Shown here in pieces: positions 1 through 10,800 of a stretch of DNA of 64,000 bases. The notes beneath the pieces were generated by a model. The model had not been told where the DNA came from and did not search any database. It saw only the letters and a program-made list of their open reading frames with translations. The translations under genes were made by a program, and so were the position numbers. The stretch is from Bedellia somnulentella (lineage: Eukaryota > Arthropoda > Insecta > Lepidoptera > Bedelliidae). Numbering within the stretch: the first letter of the stretch is position 1; the number at the start of each line of letters is the position of its first letter. The DNA is taken from NCBI GenBank assembly GCA_963576735.1, contig OY755171.1, forward strand, positions 1,116,001 through 1,180,000. The letters run 5' to 3'.

Positions 1-53
1 AAACTATTATTTATTTTGCTAAAATTATCGTGTTAAGTATGAATTTATTTCAT

Positions 54-196
54 TAATTTATCATGGTTGTTCACGTTGAGAGAAAACATCGTGAAGAAAC
101 CCACATGGCTAAGTTGTACCAATGTCACGTGATGTTCAGAAGTATTAGTACCTCTACCAATCCCTTCGGGGATATTTTGCGTGGACTTTTGAGTCT
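54..196 (+). repeat. Family A SINE, 5'-truncated fragment
   Basis: The sequence matches the 3' half of family A: a catggttgtt-acg block, the cacatggct-aagttgta block, and the cctct-ccaa-ccttcggggatatt block that precedes the family's tail. The tRNA-like head is absent and an internal segment (the tcacgtgagtacactg region) is deleted. It is an old copy. Confidence 0.7.
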
Positions 197-233
197 TTAA
201 GTCTTATTTCATAAAAATAATAACATACATACA

Positions 234-406
234 TATAATTTGAATGTTTTTGTTCATGAAAATCTCATGTGGGGATTATTTATTACTAATAAAATCGGTC
301 CGAGTGTCGAAATTTTTCTTTCCTTTATTTATTAGTAATAATCCCCACAAGAGGTTTTCATGAACAAAAACATTCAAATTATATGTTTTCATGATCAAAA
401 ACATTC
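234..406. repeat. Family D short inverted-repeat element (core lost)
   Basis: The two ends, about 234-292 and 333-406, are near-perfect inverted copies of each other (attcaaattat arm, gttcatgaaaa, ctcatgtggggatta, ttactaataaa). Between them only the last few bases of a tRNA-like core remain (gtgtcgaaatttttctttcc). Fuller family members at 10911-11098 and 16074-16355 carry a complete tRNA-like core at this point, so this looks like an internal deletion derivative. Confidence 0.7.
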
Positions 407-429
407 AATTTATATGATAGTTAGACGTT

Positions 430-2000
430 CTCAACATTTGGATTCTATCTGAAAAGGTAGACAAGTGGCCTTCCGAATTAGTAAAAAATTCGGAGGTAGG
501 GAACGCAAACACTACTTAACACGCTCATCGCGGAAGCCCATTTTTGCATCTAGTCAATGTGGCGCAACGAGATCTTAAAGTTCTCGTTGTGATCCACGAG
601 GAATGACGCAACGAGATCCAATAGCTCTCGTACGACTTGGTCACTTCAAACCTCAATATTTCTATGAAATTTGGAAAAAAATATTTTTTTTTCTGTATGT
701 TCAGGTAGTAGATAAACAGACCTTTCAGTAAGTGTTCTTCGCCTCGAGTTATCTAAAAAAATACTGGAAAAATTTCAAAATAAAAATACGAGAACTTTTG
801 GGTCTCGTCCCGCACTAGATAGCTAAAAATTGCGAGTACTCTTAGATCTCGTTTCGCCGATATTGCATAGTATCGATGAAAAAGTAGTGATGGGAAACAA
901 TTAGAAAAACAAAATTATCGATACTGAATCATATATTAGGTAAGAACTAGCAGGTAAGGCATTACAAACTTCTTAATTAACTTTTTTAATGTTTTTCATT
1001 AAAACAAGGAAGACATTAAGTTTTATTACATTTCACACTAAAACCCTTAACCTGTTTTGTCTTTTTATCTGCTTCTTTGCTAGTCATTGTTCATCGGGCC
1101 TTTTCGTAGCAGCTCACACCACGTCTCTTCTTGGTATTCAGTATGTATTTGTATTCAATGGTCACTTCCGGATCATCTTTTTCCAGGTTAAAAGGAACTC
1201 CTGTGAATTTCGTTACAATGCTTTCAATAAAAACTTTCTTTGGTATCTTATTTGTTTTTTTATTGTTATACACCACCCATGCATTTACTACAGCTGTTGC
1301 AAAAATTTGTTCCATCATCAATTTATGAAACCACTTCTTTCCCCTCTTCAAGGTGCTGTAATAAGATGACATTTGGTGACTGTAATCAATTCCTTTTTTT
1401 CCATCATTATAAAAAAAAACATTCCGGTTTCTTTATATGTTCCTCCCTCCCTAGCCTTGATCTGGTTTTCGTTATAAGTTTAGCATCATGATTTTTGCAT
1501 GAGGTAATCATTAATACTGCTCTTTTGTCCACCCACTTTATAACTTTTACTCCTGTTCTTCTCATCTTTCCAATAACGTCGCCCTTTTTTATCTTTTTTG
1601 CCACAACAGACTTCGGCCAACCCCTTCTGTTTGCTCTGAAAGTACCACACAAAAAAGTTTTTCTCTTTAATAGTTCTTCAACAAGTTCATCGAAAGTTGA
1701 CACGGCACTAATTAGTTTCTTATCAAGCTTCGCACGAGATTGCAACGGGATCCCTTGGTTCTCGTTTCGCACTAGATGCAAAATTTTACTATTTGGTCGC
1801 AACGAGAACTATTAGATCTCGTTCATTTTCATTCATAAAAATACTACTACCGATGTACCTAATGTCAGAAAATATATTTATCTTACTCTATCAGTAAAGA
1901 AACATACAGAAATATCATTTGCCAAAACGGGATGGACATAAGATTTCTCTTGCGCGATACTTGAACGTCACAAACGAGAACTAAAAGATCTCGGTCCGCG
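430..2000. mobile_element. piggyBac-like element remnant with subterminal palindromes
   Basis: This 1.6-kb block has a decayed transposase in its middle (1091-1802, - strand). Seven 21-bp imperfect palindromes of the form ACGAGAnCT-n-AGnTCTCGT flank it: near 567-588, 611-631, 788-808, 832-852, 1745-1766, 1802-1822 and 1974-1994. The outer limits are uncertain, because I could not identify matched terminal repeats next to TTAA. Sequences from its left part (the gtaggaaacgcaaacactactt region, 497-520) recur inverted inside the family D element at 16265-16300, so the two repeats share material. Confidence 0.55.
1091..1802 (-). pseudogene. piggyBac-family transposase fragment (C-terminal part), frameshifted
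   Basis: Read on the minus strand, the first part (1802 to 1407) contains FLCGTFRANRRGWPKSVV, then KKGDVIGKMRR and KWVDKRAVLMITSCKNHD. This is the order seen in DDE_Tnp_1_7 (piggyBac) transposases after the second catalytic Asp. The reading breaks at a run of nine T/A bases near 1405-1415. It resumes in another frame with YNDGKKGIDYSHQM followed by SSYYSTLKRGKKWFHKL and VVNAWVVYN (to 1091), which matches the conserved piggyBac block around the last catalytic Asp. The N-terminal half and the cysteine-rich C-terminus were not found. A single homopolymer frameshift is visible, but the missing N-terminal region alone makes it non-functional. Confidence 0.75.
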
Positions 2001-2039
2001 TTGAACGTGTTAAAGTGTAAAAAGAAACAAAGTAAGAAG

Positions 2040-2160
2040 AATTTCGCACTGGAAGCCATTGACACTGCAGCTCAATTGGCAGAGCGACAGGGGCGTATAC
2101 TCGAGGTCGCGGGTTCGATCCCCGCCAGTGTCGAAAATGTTTCTTTCCTTTATTTATTCT
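2040..2160 (+). repeat. Family D tRNA-like core with T-rich tail
   Basis: The block reads like a tRNA: a D-arm (gctcaattggcagagc), an anticodon-arm region (ggggcgtatactcgag), and a T-arm with a good B box (gggttcgatccccgcc), closed by complementary gacact/agtgtc ends. Position 33 of the apparent anticodon loop is not T and the stem is imperfect, so this is probably a tRNA-derived repeat and not a functional tRNA gene. It is followed by ttctttcctttatttattc, the family D tail. Confidence 0.65.
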
Positions 2161-2164
2161 TTAT

Positions 2165-2406
2165 TTATAACATACATATACTCATACAAATCCCTATAAG
2201 GGGTAGCCAGAGCTAAGGAATTAGGAAATCTTCAGCCACTTTTGGAAAGTTGAGTGGGGAAAAGATGGTAGAATAAAGGTTGTTGGTGATGGGTCTCCAA
2301 CCGCATCGCCCAAAAATCCGTTAAATGTCCCAATATCGTTAGTCGCTTCTTACGTACACCCACTGGAATAAATAGGGTATTGCTATTCTAAGCCGACACA
2401 ACACAG
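2165..2406 (-). repeat. Family B SINE-like copy
   Basis: Reverse-oriented copy: acatacatatactca, aaatcccta-aaggggtagccagagctaagg, the gatgggtctccaaccgcatcgccc core, and an end in ctaagccgacacaacac. It sits directly after the family D unit. Confidence 0.8.
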
Positions 2407-3069
2407 CAAAATAATAAATCAAATTAATATTAGCCTATATAATTTAAAATGTTTCCCCTAATAATGGTTATGTTTCATTTACTGGCAATACTAATACCGA
2501 TGACAGCGACGCTCTCACCGGCCAAGAAAAGTTTGTGGATCTGTAGTATTTGAGTGAAAACCATTTAAACTGACCGTTGTTGTTGTGACAAATGAAACCA
2601 TAACAAGAAAGAAACTTCCAACAAAAAAGTTACAAATTAATACTTAGGATCTTTTTTCTGTGAATGACTGTACCCAAACAGGGAAGAAAATCGGAAGAAA
2701 TATATGAATTACGGCTATCCACCCCGTTCAGGGTAGATAGAAGGACGCGCGTTTCCGAAAATCCGCCTTAGGGTTGCTGTTTTAGGGTGGATAAACGGAA
2801 TAAGCCGTGGGCTGGTAAAGGTTTAGTTAGTGTCTTCTTGGTTTAACATCCTTTTCCAGAAGTGCTGGATGCGTGTAGGCGCCCAAAGTGTGTAGAATAA
2901 AAGAAGTTACAAAATATTGATGAAATGAAAATGGAGCTCTAGGTTTACCACCATCGTAGATAATATAGTCCTTGTCCTAAGCTACAAATAAATGAAAAAA
3001 TATATTATATTAATACTACTTTATTAGTATACTTTCATTATCAAAGCAACATTAAAATAACTTGAAATT

Positions 3070-3335
3070 TCATTGATCGTTATGCTTTCCAAAATAGTTC
3101 GTAAATACTTTTTTGACGTGGAATCTTCTATGAGTTGAGCCTTCTCCTGGGCTGCTAGATGACTTGTCCCAACTTTCGCAGTTGCTTTGTCGTTTGAAGA
3201 TTTTGCCCAGCGATTGCCATTTCTGTTCCCGCGGGACTTCTTCAGTGTCGTCGAACTTTTCATTGCTGACTGATGGAACATCGCCCTGGTGACCATCGAT
3301 CGCAATCAATATGAAAAGAGAAGTAAGTAGGTAAA
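3070..3335 (-). CDS. Unrecognised small ORF / terminal exon (79 aa or more), possibly secreted
   Basis: I do not recognise this protein. The minus-strand frame is open from an acceptor-like cttttag at about 3338 to a TGA at 3072-3070, and a minus-strand AATAAA lies 45 nt further on (3025-3020). The first residues are hydrophobic (LYLLTSLFILIAI), as in the end of a signal peptide, followed by an acidic stretch (NEKFDDTEEVPRE) and a basic C-terminal half (KIFKRQ, RRFHVKKVF). The family B track of the flanks does not extend into it. A similar layout occurs in the ORF at 3798-4054. It could be a small secreted peptide gene with its first exon not found, or a chance ORF. Confidence 0.3.
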
Positions 3336-3797
3336 GACTAAAAGGTTATGTTCACAAGAAACAAAAGTTACCAAGTTCCAACGTTGGAGGGTTAACTTAT
3401 CGATTACAAGGAGTGGAAGACGTACTTAGACAACAAGCGACATTTTAGAGTAGGTACCTACTTTTTTCTTCTTTAGATTGTTCACGTTTAGGGGACAGAC
3501 CAAACAAATGACTATTGGCACATGCCTACAATTAAGTCTTGTGAGCTTCCTCACATCAGGAGAAAATATAGAGTAGGAGTAGGTTCACTATCAAGTTAGT
3601 TGCAAGTATATTCGACCAATGACTTGTGGTACGACATCCTAACAAGGTTATTTATTCAAAGGCATATAATGGACATACACATATCGAGTCGAATCCGCGA
3701 CCTCCGGATTTAAAAATAAGACTCCTAACTGAACCACTAGACCTTTGACGTATTTGAAGGTATATGCGCTGTTATGATTACCACAAGATCATATTAT

Positions 3798-4054
3798 TTA
3801 CAAAATACGTACTTCATTAGACCTTGTTGACCGAAGTTGGTGCCTAAACAACTTTGTGATAGACTTCTTCCAAGATTTAAGCGGGTTTTTATATGCGTGA
3901 AGTTCGAAGTTGCCGTTTCCTTCCGCTGGTAGTGCATGTTCCTTCTCAATATCGCATTTCTCCTCATCATTAACTGGAACTTCACCTTCTGGACATAACA
4001 TTTTGTCTTTTCTTGTACAACACAAAAAGATAGAAAAGTTGCTGTTTGTTTACA
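3798..4054 (-). CDS. Unrecognised small ORF / exon, layout similar to the neighbour at 3070-3335
   Basis: The minus-strand frame is open after an acceptor-like aaacaaacag (about 4055) to a TAA at 3800-3798. It has a GEVP, acidic stretch (NDEEKCDIEKE), then a basic stretch (KSWKKSITKLFRHQLR). The neighbour has GDVP, acidic, then basic in the same order and with the same apparent entry phase, which is the only reason to report it. A donor-like GTACGT lies just before the stop, so this could be an internal exon. No family can be assigned. Confidence 0.25.
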
Positions 4055-4840
4055 GTGTATTATTTCCGTAAATGTCACATAGATTCCATTATGTCGACAT
4101 TTCAATTTTGGAACGTCTTGATCTCGGATGGGCAAGTGATTAAGGTAGGTTGTTGTAAAAAGTTTGTACCTACCTGTAATGAAAACTATGATTCAAAAAT
4201 CCAAGATGCAATGCAATTTACCCAATATGTATTCCAATGTATTTTTGTTAAACCGGTATGGGTGGGACTCATTTAGTTTTGTAGGTAGGGGGAGTTGGTC
4301 AATCGAAATATCGTTTTCATTTATCAAGTTCTATACATAAGAATAATAATAACAATACCTCAGACCAACTAGAGCTAGTTGGTCTCAGAACAATACATAT
4401 ATACATCTTTTTCTCCTCAGTAATATTTTATTCTCTGCGAAGAGTAAGCTTTTCGTTAGATTTTGCACTCAGCAGACCGGCTGCAATAAAGATCCTTATT
4501 TCAACTTTGTATGATTCTTAAGATTTGCAAGGAGAGAACATACCGATGTGTGCAAATGTTCTCTTCTTATAAATAGAAATATTGCATACATTTTTAAAGA
4601 TTAATTTAAAAGTAAAAATAAACCCGAAAAAATAACGGCTGAAAAGAGTCGATACTCAGAGCTCTCAAAGAGGAATTAAAGTCGAAGAATAAAGCAGAGT
4701 TAGGTCGCGTCGAGAGCGGGATATTTTGATTTGTCACGTCACGTGATCTCCATAATAAAGTAAAAAGCGGCGGGAAAGCACAGTAGATAAAAATTTGCTA
4801 ATAATATATTATTAAGAAAATTCGTTTCTTTGTGAATAAA

Positions 4841-7800
4841 ATGACTTCAACTCTAAATCCTACGTCTACTAGCAAGGTAATATTTTGTTTGTTTTGTATT
4901 ATTATTAAATTGTATGAAGTAATTTGGATCGTAGTTTTACTTTTTACTTTAAGAAAATGAATTCACAATTAAATTTTAGGCCGTGGCAGAGTGGTGCAAA
5001 GTGTTTAAAACACAAGCGACTGAAAACTACACAAGTTCTATGACATTTATGAAACAGTTAACAGTAGTAGCAATCAGTGTGATAGCCTACCTGAAAGATG
5101 CCTTTCCAGAAGAAAATTTTACAGTAGAAACTTTGTGTGGTCTTAAGTTAAAGATACTAAAAAAGAAATGCAATGATGAATCAGCGCAGTTTCTAAGTAC
5201 AGCATTGCTACAATCCTTTGAAGCACTGGATAAAAAATATGTGAGTTACAACCACATTACTCTTGGAATACTCTAAGCTAATCTTGACTGGAATTAAATT
5301 CGATATAATTATGTATTTTGGTATAAAAAAAGTATACTTACATACATGTTCATTTACTCATGGCCATAAATCCCAAATTAGGGTAGCCAGATTTTCAGAG
5401 CTCGAAGCAAGCAGAGCAGAAACTCCTCAGCCACATTTGGAAGTTGATAGGGAACAAGATGGTAGAAATAAAAAGGATTTCAGTTGCCGTGTTAAATATT
5501 TGCCGAAATAAAGTATCGTTGGTGATGATGATGAGTCTCCAACCGCATCGACCAAATACCACTTAAAAAGCCCCATACCGTTAGTCGCCTCTTACGACAT
5601 CCGTAGATAGTAAGAGGTAGTTATATTCTACACGTTGATTATGTATTTTAGTATACAGAAGGATAGGTACTTAGATTTTATTTATTGTGTTGTCTAGTAG
5701 GGGTATCCTGAGAGTGGCATGTGTTATTTGCAATGTCTTATTACAATATTGAACATTAAGTACAAGACAACATACGTTTTATACATACGTACATACATAT
5801 TCTCACGCCGTTAGTTCCCATTGGGGTAGGCAGAGACTATCGATCGCCACTTTGTACGATCCTGGCAAACCTCTCTAGCTTCATTCACATCCATCAATCT
5901 TTTCATACATGCTCTTTTATTCTTCGTACTACGGACACCTGCCTTTTTGAGTACATTTTCTATTTGATCCAAATGTGTCCTCCGAGGTTGTCCTCTACTA
6001 ACATTACGTTTAACGTTTTATACGTTACGTTATACGTGCACGCTCACAGTACCTGCATATATCTCAACTCGGCGGAGTGGGTATTAACATTTGTTAAGTT
6101 TACATTTGTAAGTTTGTTACGATCTTGCAAAGAATTTATGTGATATTTATACGTAATAAAGCTATTAGTAGAAACGTACACATATCAGATTTTTGTTAAG
6201 ATTTTTACATGCCGCGCCGCGCATAGTTACTATCACAATTGTAGCTCGTACTCAAATGTTTGCGAATCTGCAATTTATAAATGCGGGATAGTACCTACCC
6301 TAGCCCCTTAAACAGATCAAACTACATACATACATGTACTCACGGCTATAAATCCCTAGAAGGGGTAGTCAGAGCTAAGGAATTAGAAATCCCTCAGCCA
6401 CTTTTGGAAGTTGCGTGGGGAAAAGATGGTAATAATAAAGGTTGTTGGTGATGGGTCTCCAACCGCATCGCCCAAAATTCCCTTAAAAAGCCCCAAAACC
6501 GTTAGTCGCCTCTTACGTACACCCACCGGAAGAAATGGGGTAGTGCTATTCTAAGCCGACACTACACAGCATTGTATCAGGTCAAACTAATATGTTATTA
6601 AACTTTTCATTCGGCTTAGAGTGTCACTACTCCTTTTTACCCAACGGGTGTCGTAAGGGGCGACTTCGAATATAGAAAAAATTAAGCGGTTTTTCGACAA
6701 TGCGGTCGTAATCCCATCACCAACGATATTTTTTTCTACCATCTTCTCCCCTATCAACTTCGAAATGTGGCTGAAAAGTTACTAACTCTAAAGCTCTGGC
6801 TACTCTTTTTGAAGATTTATAGTCGTGAGGATATGAATGTTAGTAAACTTCCAATGGTTCACTATCAGCTCGCCTTTTCTTCAAACTTGTCATTTATGAA
6901 TATGAATGAATGAATGAAAATACATTTATTTCTATTAAATGCGACACAAAACGAACATACATTTAAAGTTTACAAAATGAGTTGCAGAAAACTGAAAAAC
7001 GGGTACGGCTCAGCATTTACTCAAATATATAATATTGTTACTCTTAACACTTCCCAGCTTCACCAATTAGCCCTATGTTTCTACGAAGACGAATGCAAAC
7101 TCGAGAATCTGATTGAATACCATATTTTCGAGTATTCGTACAACTCAGATGGGGTATCTATGAATATTCACTCCAAAAGCCGTAACAGCCAGGCGAGAAA
7201 TTTGAAATGCACATTTGAGGATGTGAGGCGGAAGACTATGGAGCTGATCAAAACTTGCGTCGTCATGATGCAGGCGTGCCCTCAGTTGCCCGAGAACTGC
7301 GATATCAGTATTCGGCTGTATTATAATGATGGTGCGTCTTACATTCTTGTTTTATTAAGACTAGTTATTAAGTTCGACTTCATTTTGGGGAACGTTGCCT
7401 AAATTCAGTAGCATTACCTTAACTAATATCATATTTTTTTCAGGTAAATAAAGATCCTTTAAATCAATCCATGTTATTTTTTATTGTGGATATCATGAAA
7501 TAGAAATGGTTTATATGTACTTTCCTATTAAGCAATCGCAAAATTCTCTAAAAATTTAGTTTTGCAAATTTTTTATAGTTTTGTTAGTTTTTTACCTAGA
7601 CTGAGATCTAGAGCTTCGGAACCAATAATTTTGGAGCAAATGCTGTGTAGTGTCGGCTTAGAATAACACTACCCCATTTCTGCCCGTGGGTGATCGTAAG
7701 AGGCGACTAAGGGTATAGGGGCTTTTTAAGTGATTTTTGGGCGATGTGGTTGGAGACCCGTCACCAAAAACAATTATTATTACCATCTTTTCCCCAATCA

Positions 7801-10800
7801 ACTTCCAAAAATTTAATATAAATCCCTAGAAGGGTTAGCCAGAGTTAAGGAATTATAAATTTCTCAGCCACTTTTGGAAGTTGAGTAGGGAAAAGATGGT
7901 AAAAAGAAAGGTTTTTTGTGATAGGTGTCCAACCGCATCGTCCAAAAATCCAATAAAAAGCCCCAATACCCTTAGTCGCCTGTTAAAAAAATGTAATCAC
8001 ATATTATCATCAAACTACCGAATCTTCCTACTAAACATTTGTAGATGCTCCGGAAGGCTACCAAGCCCCGGGCTACCAAAGCGACTACCACACTGAAGAT
8101 CATCTCGAATCCACGTTACACGAAACTGTGAGATTGGGGTGGGTAGAGACACCCTATCACAAACTTATTGCGAGGTCCTATACTAAGGATAACATTCGGG
8201 ATAGCTATGAGGCTAATGTAAGTATCATCTAAGTGTTACTAGCTTGAAGCTTTGTTTTTTTTCAGAATATTGTTCTAACATGTTTGGTTTGGAAATTTTA
8301 ATGAATCTCATTACTTACGGAAAAGAGCTAAAACATACATACGTATGTATATATGCTCACGACCGTAAATCCCAAAAAGGGGTAAGCAGAGCTTCAGAGC
8401 TTGATACTTATCTTTGAAAGTTTATAGGGAACAAGATGATAGAAATAAAGTATTGTTGGTGACGGGCTCCAACCGCCTCGCCCAAAAATTCCTTCAAAAG
8501 CCCCATACCCTTAGTCGCCTCTTACGACACCCGTGTGTAGGAAGGGGAAAGAGCTTAAATTAGAAAACAAATGGTTTTTTTTAAAGGAAATGATAGATGT
8601 CTGGGAGTCATGTTAGAGCGCACACTACTGCGGACTCACTCGCACATAGCAGCATCTCACTCATATTCCTACATCGCGGAGTGTAAATGTTGTTCGAGTT
8701 AAGCATAGATACAAATTATAAGTTGGTACACAGTAGGGTGTACTGGCCAGTATATCTTTGCTGTTTCCACAGATGCTCCTAATAAAAGGGGTTTAGAATA
8801 ATGATAATAAACTTATTTTCAGCCAACACAAAACCCGCCAATGGTTAGTTTAAGTCAGCAAGAAGCTTTCACAGGTAAGACTTGATTTTCAAGACAAGAT
8901 TCTTGTTTCCGAATTCATTTATTTATTCATTTATCATATTTTACAAACACAATTACAGACAATAGCCTAAAGCGATCTTTACTTAAAATAAGAAAATTAT
9001 TGTACTACTCATTGTAACACACGAAATTTAACGATCTTTCTGTGAACTCAGTTAGCCTACAATTAAAAATATCGATATCATTAGCTAGCATATTCAAGAT
9101 GATGAGCGCCCGAGCATTCTTTCATTCATGGTTCAATAGGAACTATAGACAGTCGATTGCATTAATATATGAGCACTACCTCGGCTTTAAGTGTGTATGT
9201 AGATGGAAGGTTTCATTTTAGTTGTAACTGACCGGATTCCCCCTTATTGAAAATTGATCTTCCAGTGTAGTGTCGGCTTAGAATAGCACTACCCCATTTC
9301 TTCTGGTGGGTATACTTAAAAGGCCACTAACGGTATTGGGGCTTTTAAACTATTTTTGGGCGATGCGGTTGGAGACCCATCAACAACAACCTTTATTTCA
9401 CCATCTTTACCCTACTCAACTTTCCAAAAGTGGCTGGGGTATTTCTAATTCCTTAGCTCTGGCTACCCCTTTTATGGATTTATATCCGTGAGTATAATGT
9501 ATGTATGTATGTTTTTTTTAATTATATCTTCTCGCGCAGTCACCGTACTTTTTACCCCTTAATTATGCGAGGAAAAGAGTGCGCTATACTTTAATCTAAA
9601 CCATTATTGCCTACCAAATCAGAATAGAATTGCTACCTAATGCTACATTTTGTATTGTTATATTTAAATGTCGGCTATTATTATTGATTATTTCAACGAA
9701 CACAATGGATCCATAGGAGATAAGAGTGGACATCCGTAGAAAAACCGGGTGACCAACATAGTCCAAAAGGTTGCAAAACTAAAGAGGGAACAAATGAAAG
9801 TAAATATACTTCAATTATACCTTATCAAAATATTAATATAAATAATTACAGAAGAACCGTCTAAAAGCCCCGTCCCCGGAATCAAACTGAAGTGTCCTTG
9901 TAAGAAGTACGAAGATGTTGGCGCTTACGACCCTCCCGTATTGGTAACTTGCGTGTGAGTAATACTATTAAATAGCAGTTTCTAATTTATTACCACTATT
10001 AATTTCCATAACAATCCTATTTCGTAACTTGTAAAAAAACATAATAAAATTGAGAAATATAGAAACCATCACTGAATTCAGCAATCATATTTTTTTAAGT
10101 CTTTTGGTCTCAATTAGAAATAAGATGAGCAGTTTTCTTAGGAAATGTGTTTTTGCAAATGGTTGTGGTTTTTCAAACCTATGTTTCTGACATCTATATA
10201 TTATTCTGGGATGGAAAAAACTTAAATACACAAACCGTGAAAACATTCCGTAATGTTACGCATTCATACCAAAAACTTTAGGTTTAATTTGTTGTTAAAC
10301 TGTTTAACTTTACATACATAAAAAGTTGGTAAAAAAACTTTTTAAGTTAAACAATTTTATGTTAAACATACATTGTAATGTTTAAGATAAATGTACTAAA
10401 AAAAATTATAAAAAATAAATACAGTCGTGGGCATTATAATCATAGGTATAGACTAGACTAAAATAATACCGTGAGCCTTTAGCGAGATATTAAAATAGGC
10501 AATATTCAAATGGAGTAATCATAGGCGATACTGAAAATAATAGAAATAAAACACTTTATATGAGTTCCATAGTCATACATATGTGGGAGTGATGTCAGAG
10601 CGCACACTACTGCGGGCTCACTCGCATATAGCAGCGTCTCACTCATACTCCTACATCGCGGTATGTAAATATTTTTCGACCTAAGCATAAATACAAATTA
10701 TAAGTTAGTACACAGCAGGGTGTATTGGCCAGTATATATTTGCTGTTTCCACACATACATACTTAGATTTATTCCCGACAAATTGGTCCTGTTGGGTAAG

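Noticed and set aside
989..1815. Plus-strand ORFs over 989-1815
   Set aside because: They are antisense shadows of the piggyBac transposase fragment read on the minus strand.
2040..2140. A functional tRNA gene
   Set aside because: The cloverleaf is imperfect, the loop lacks T at position 33, and the same unit recurs with changes inside a dispersed repeat.
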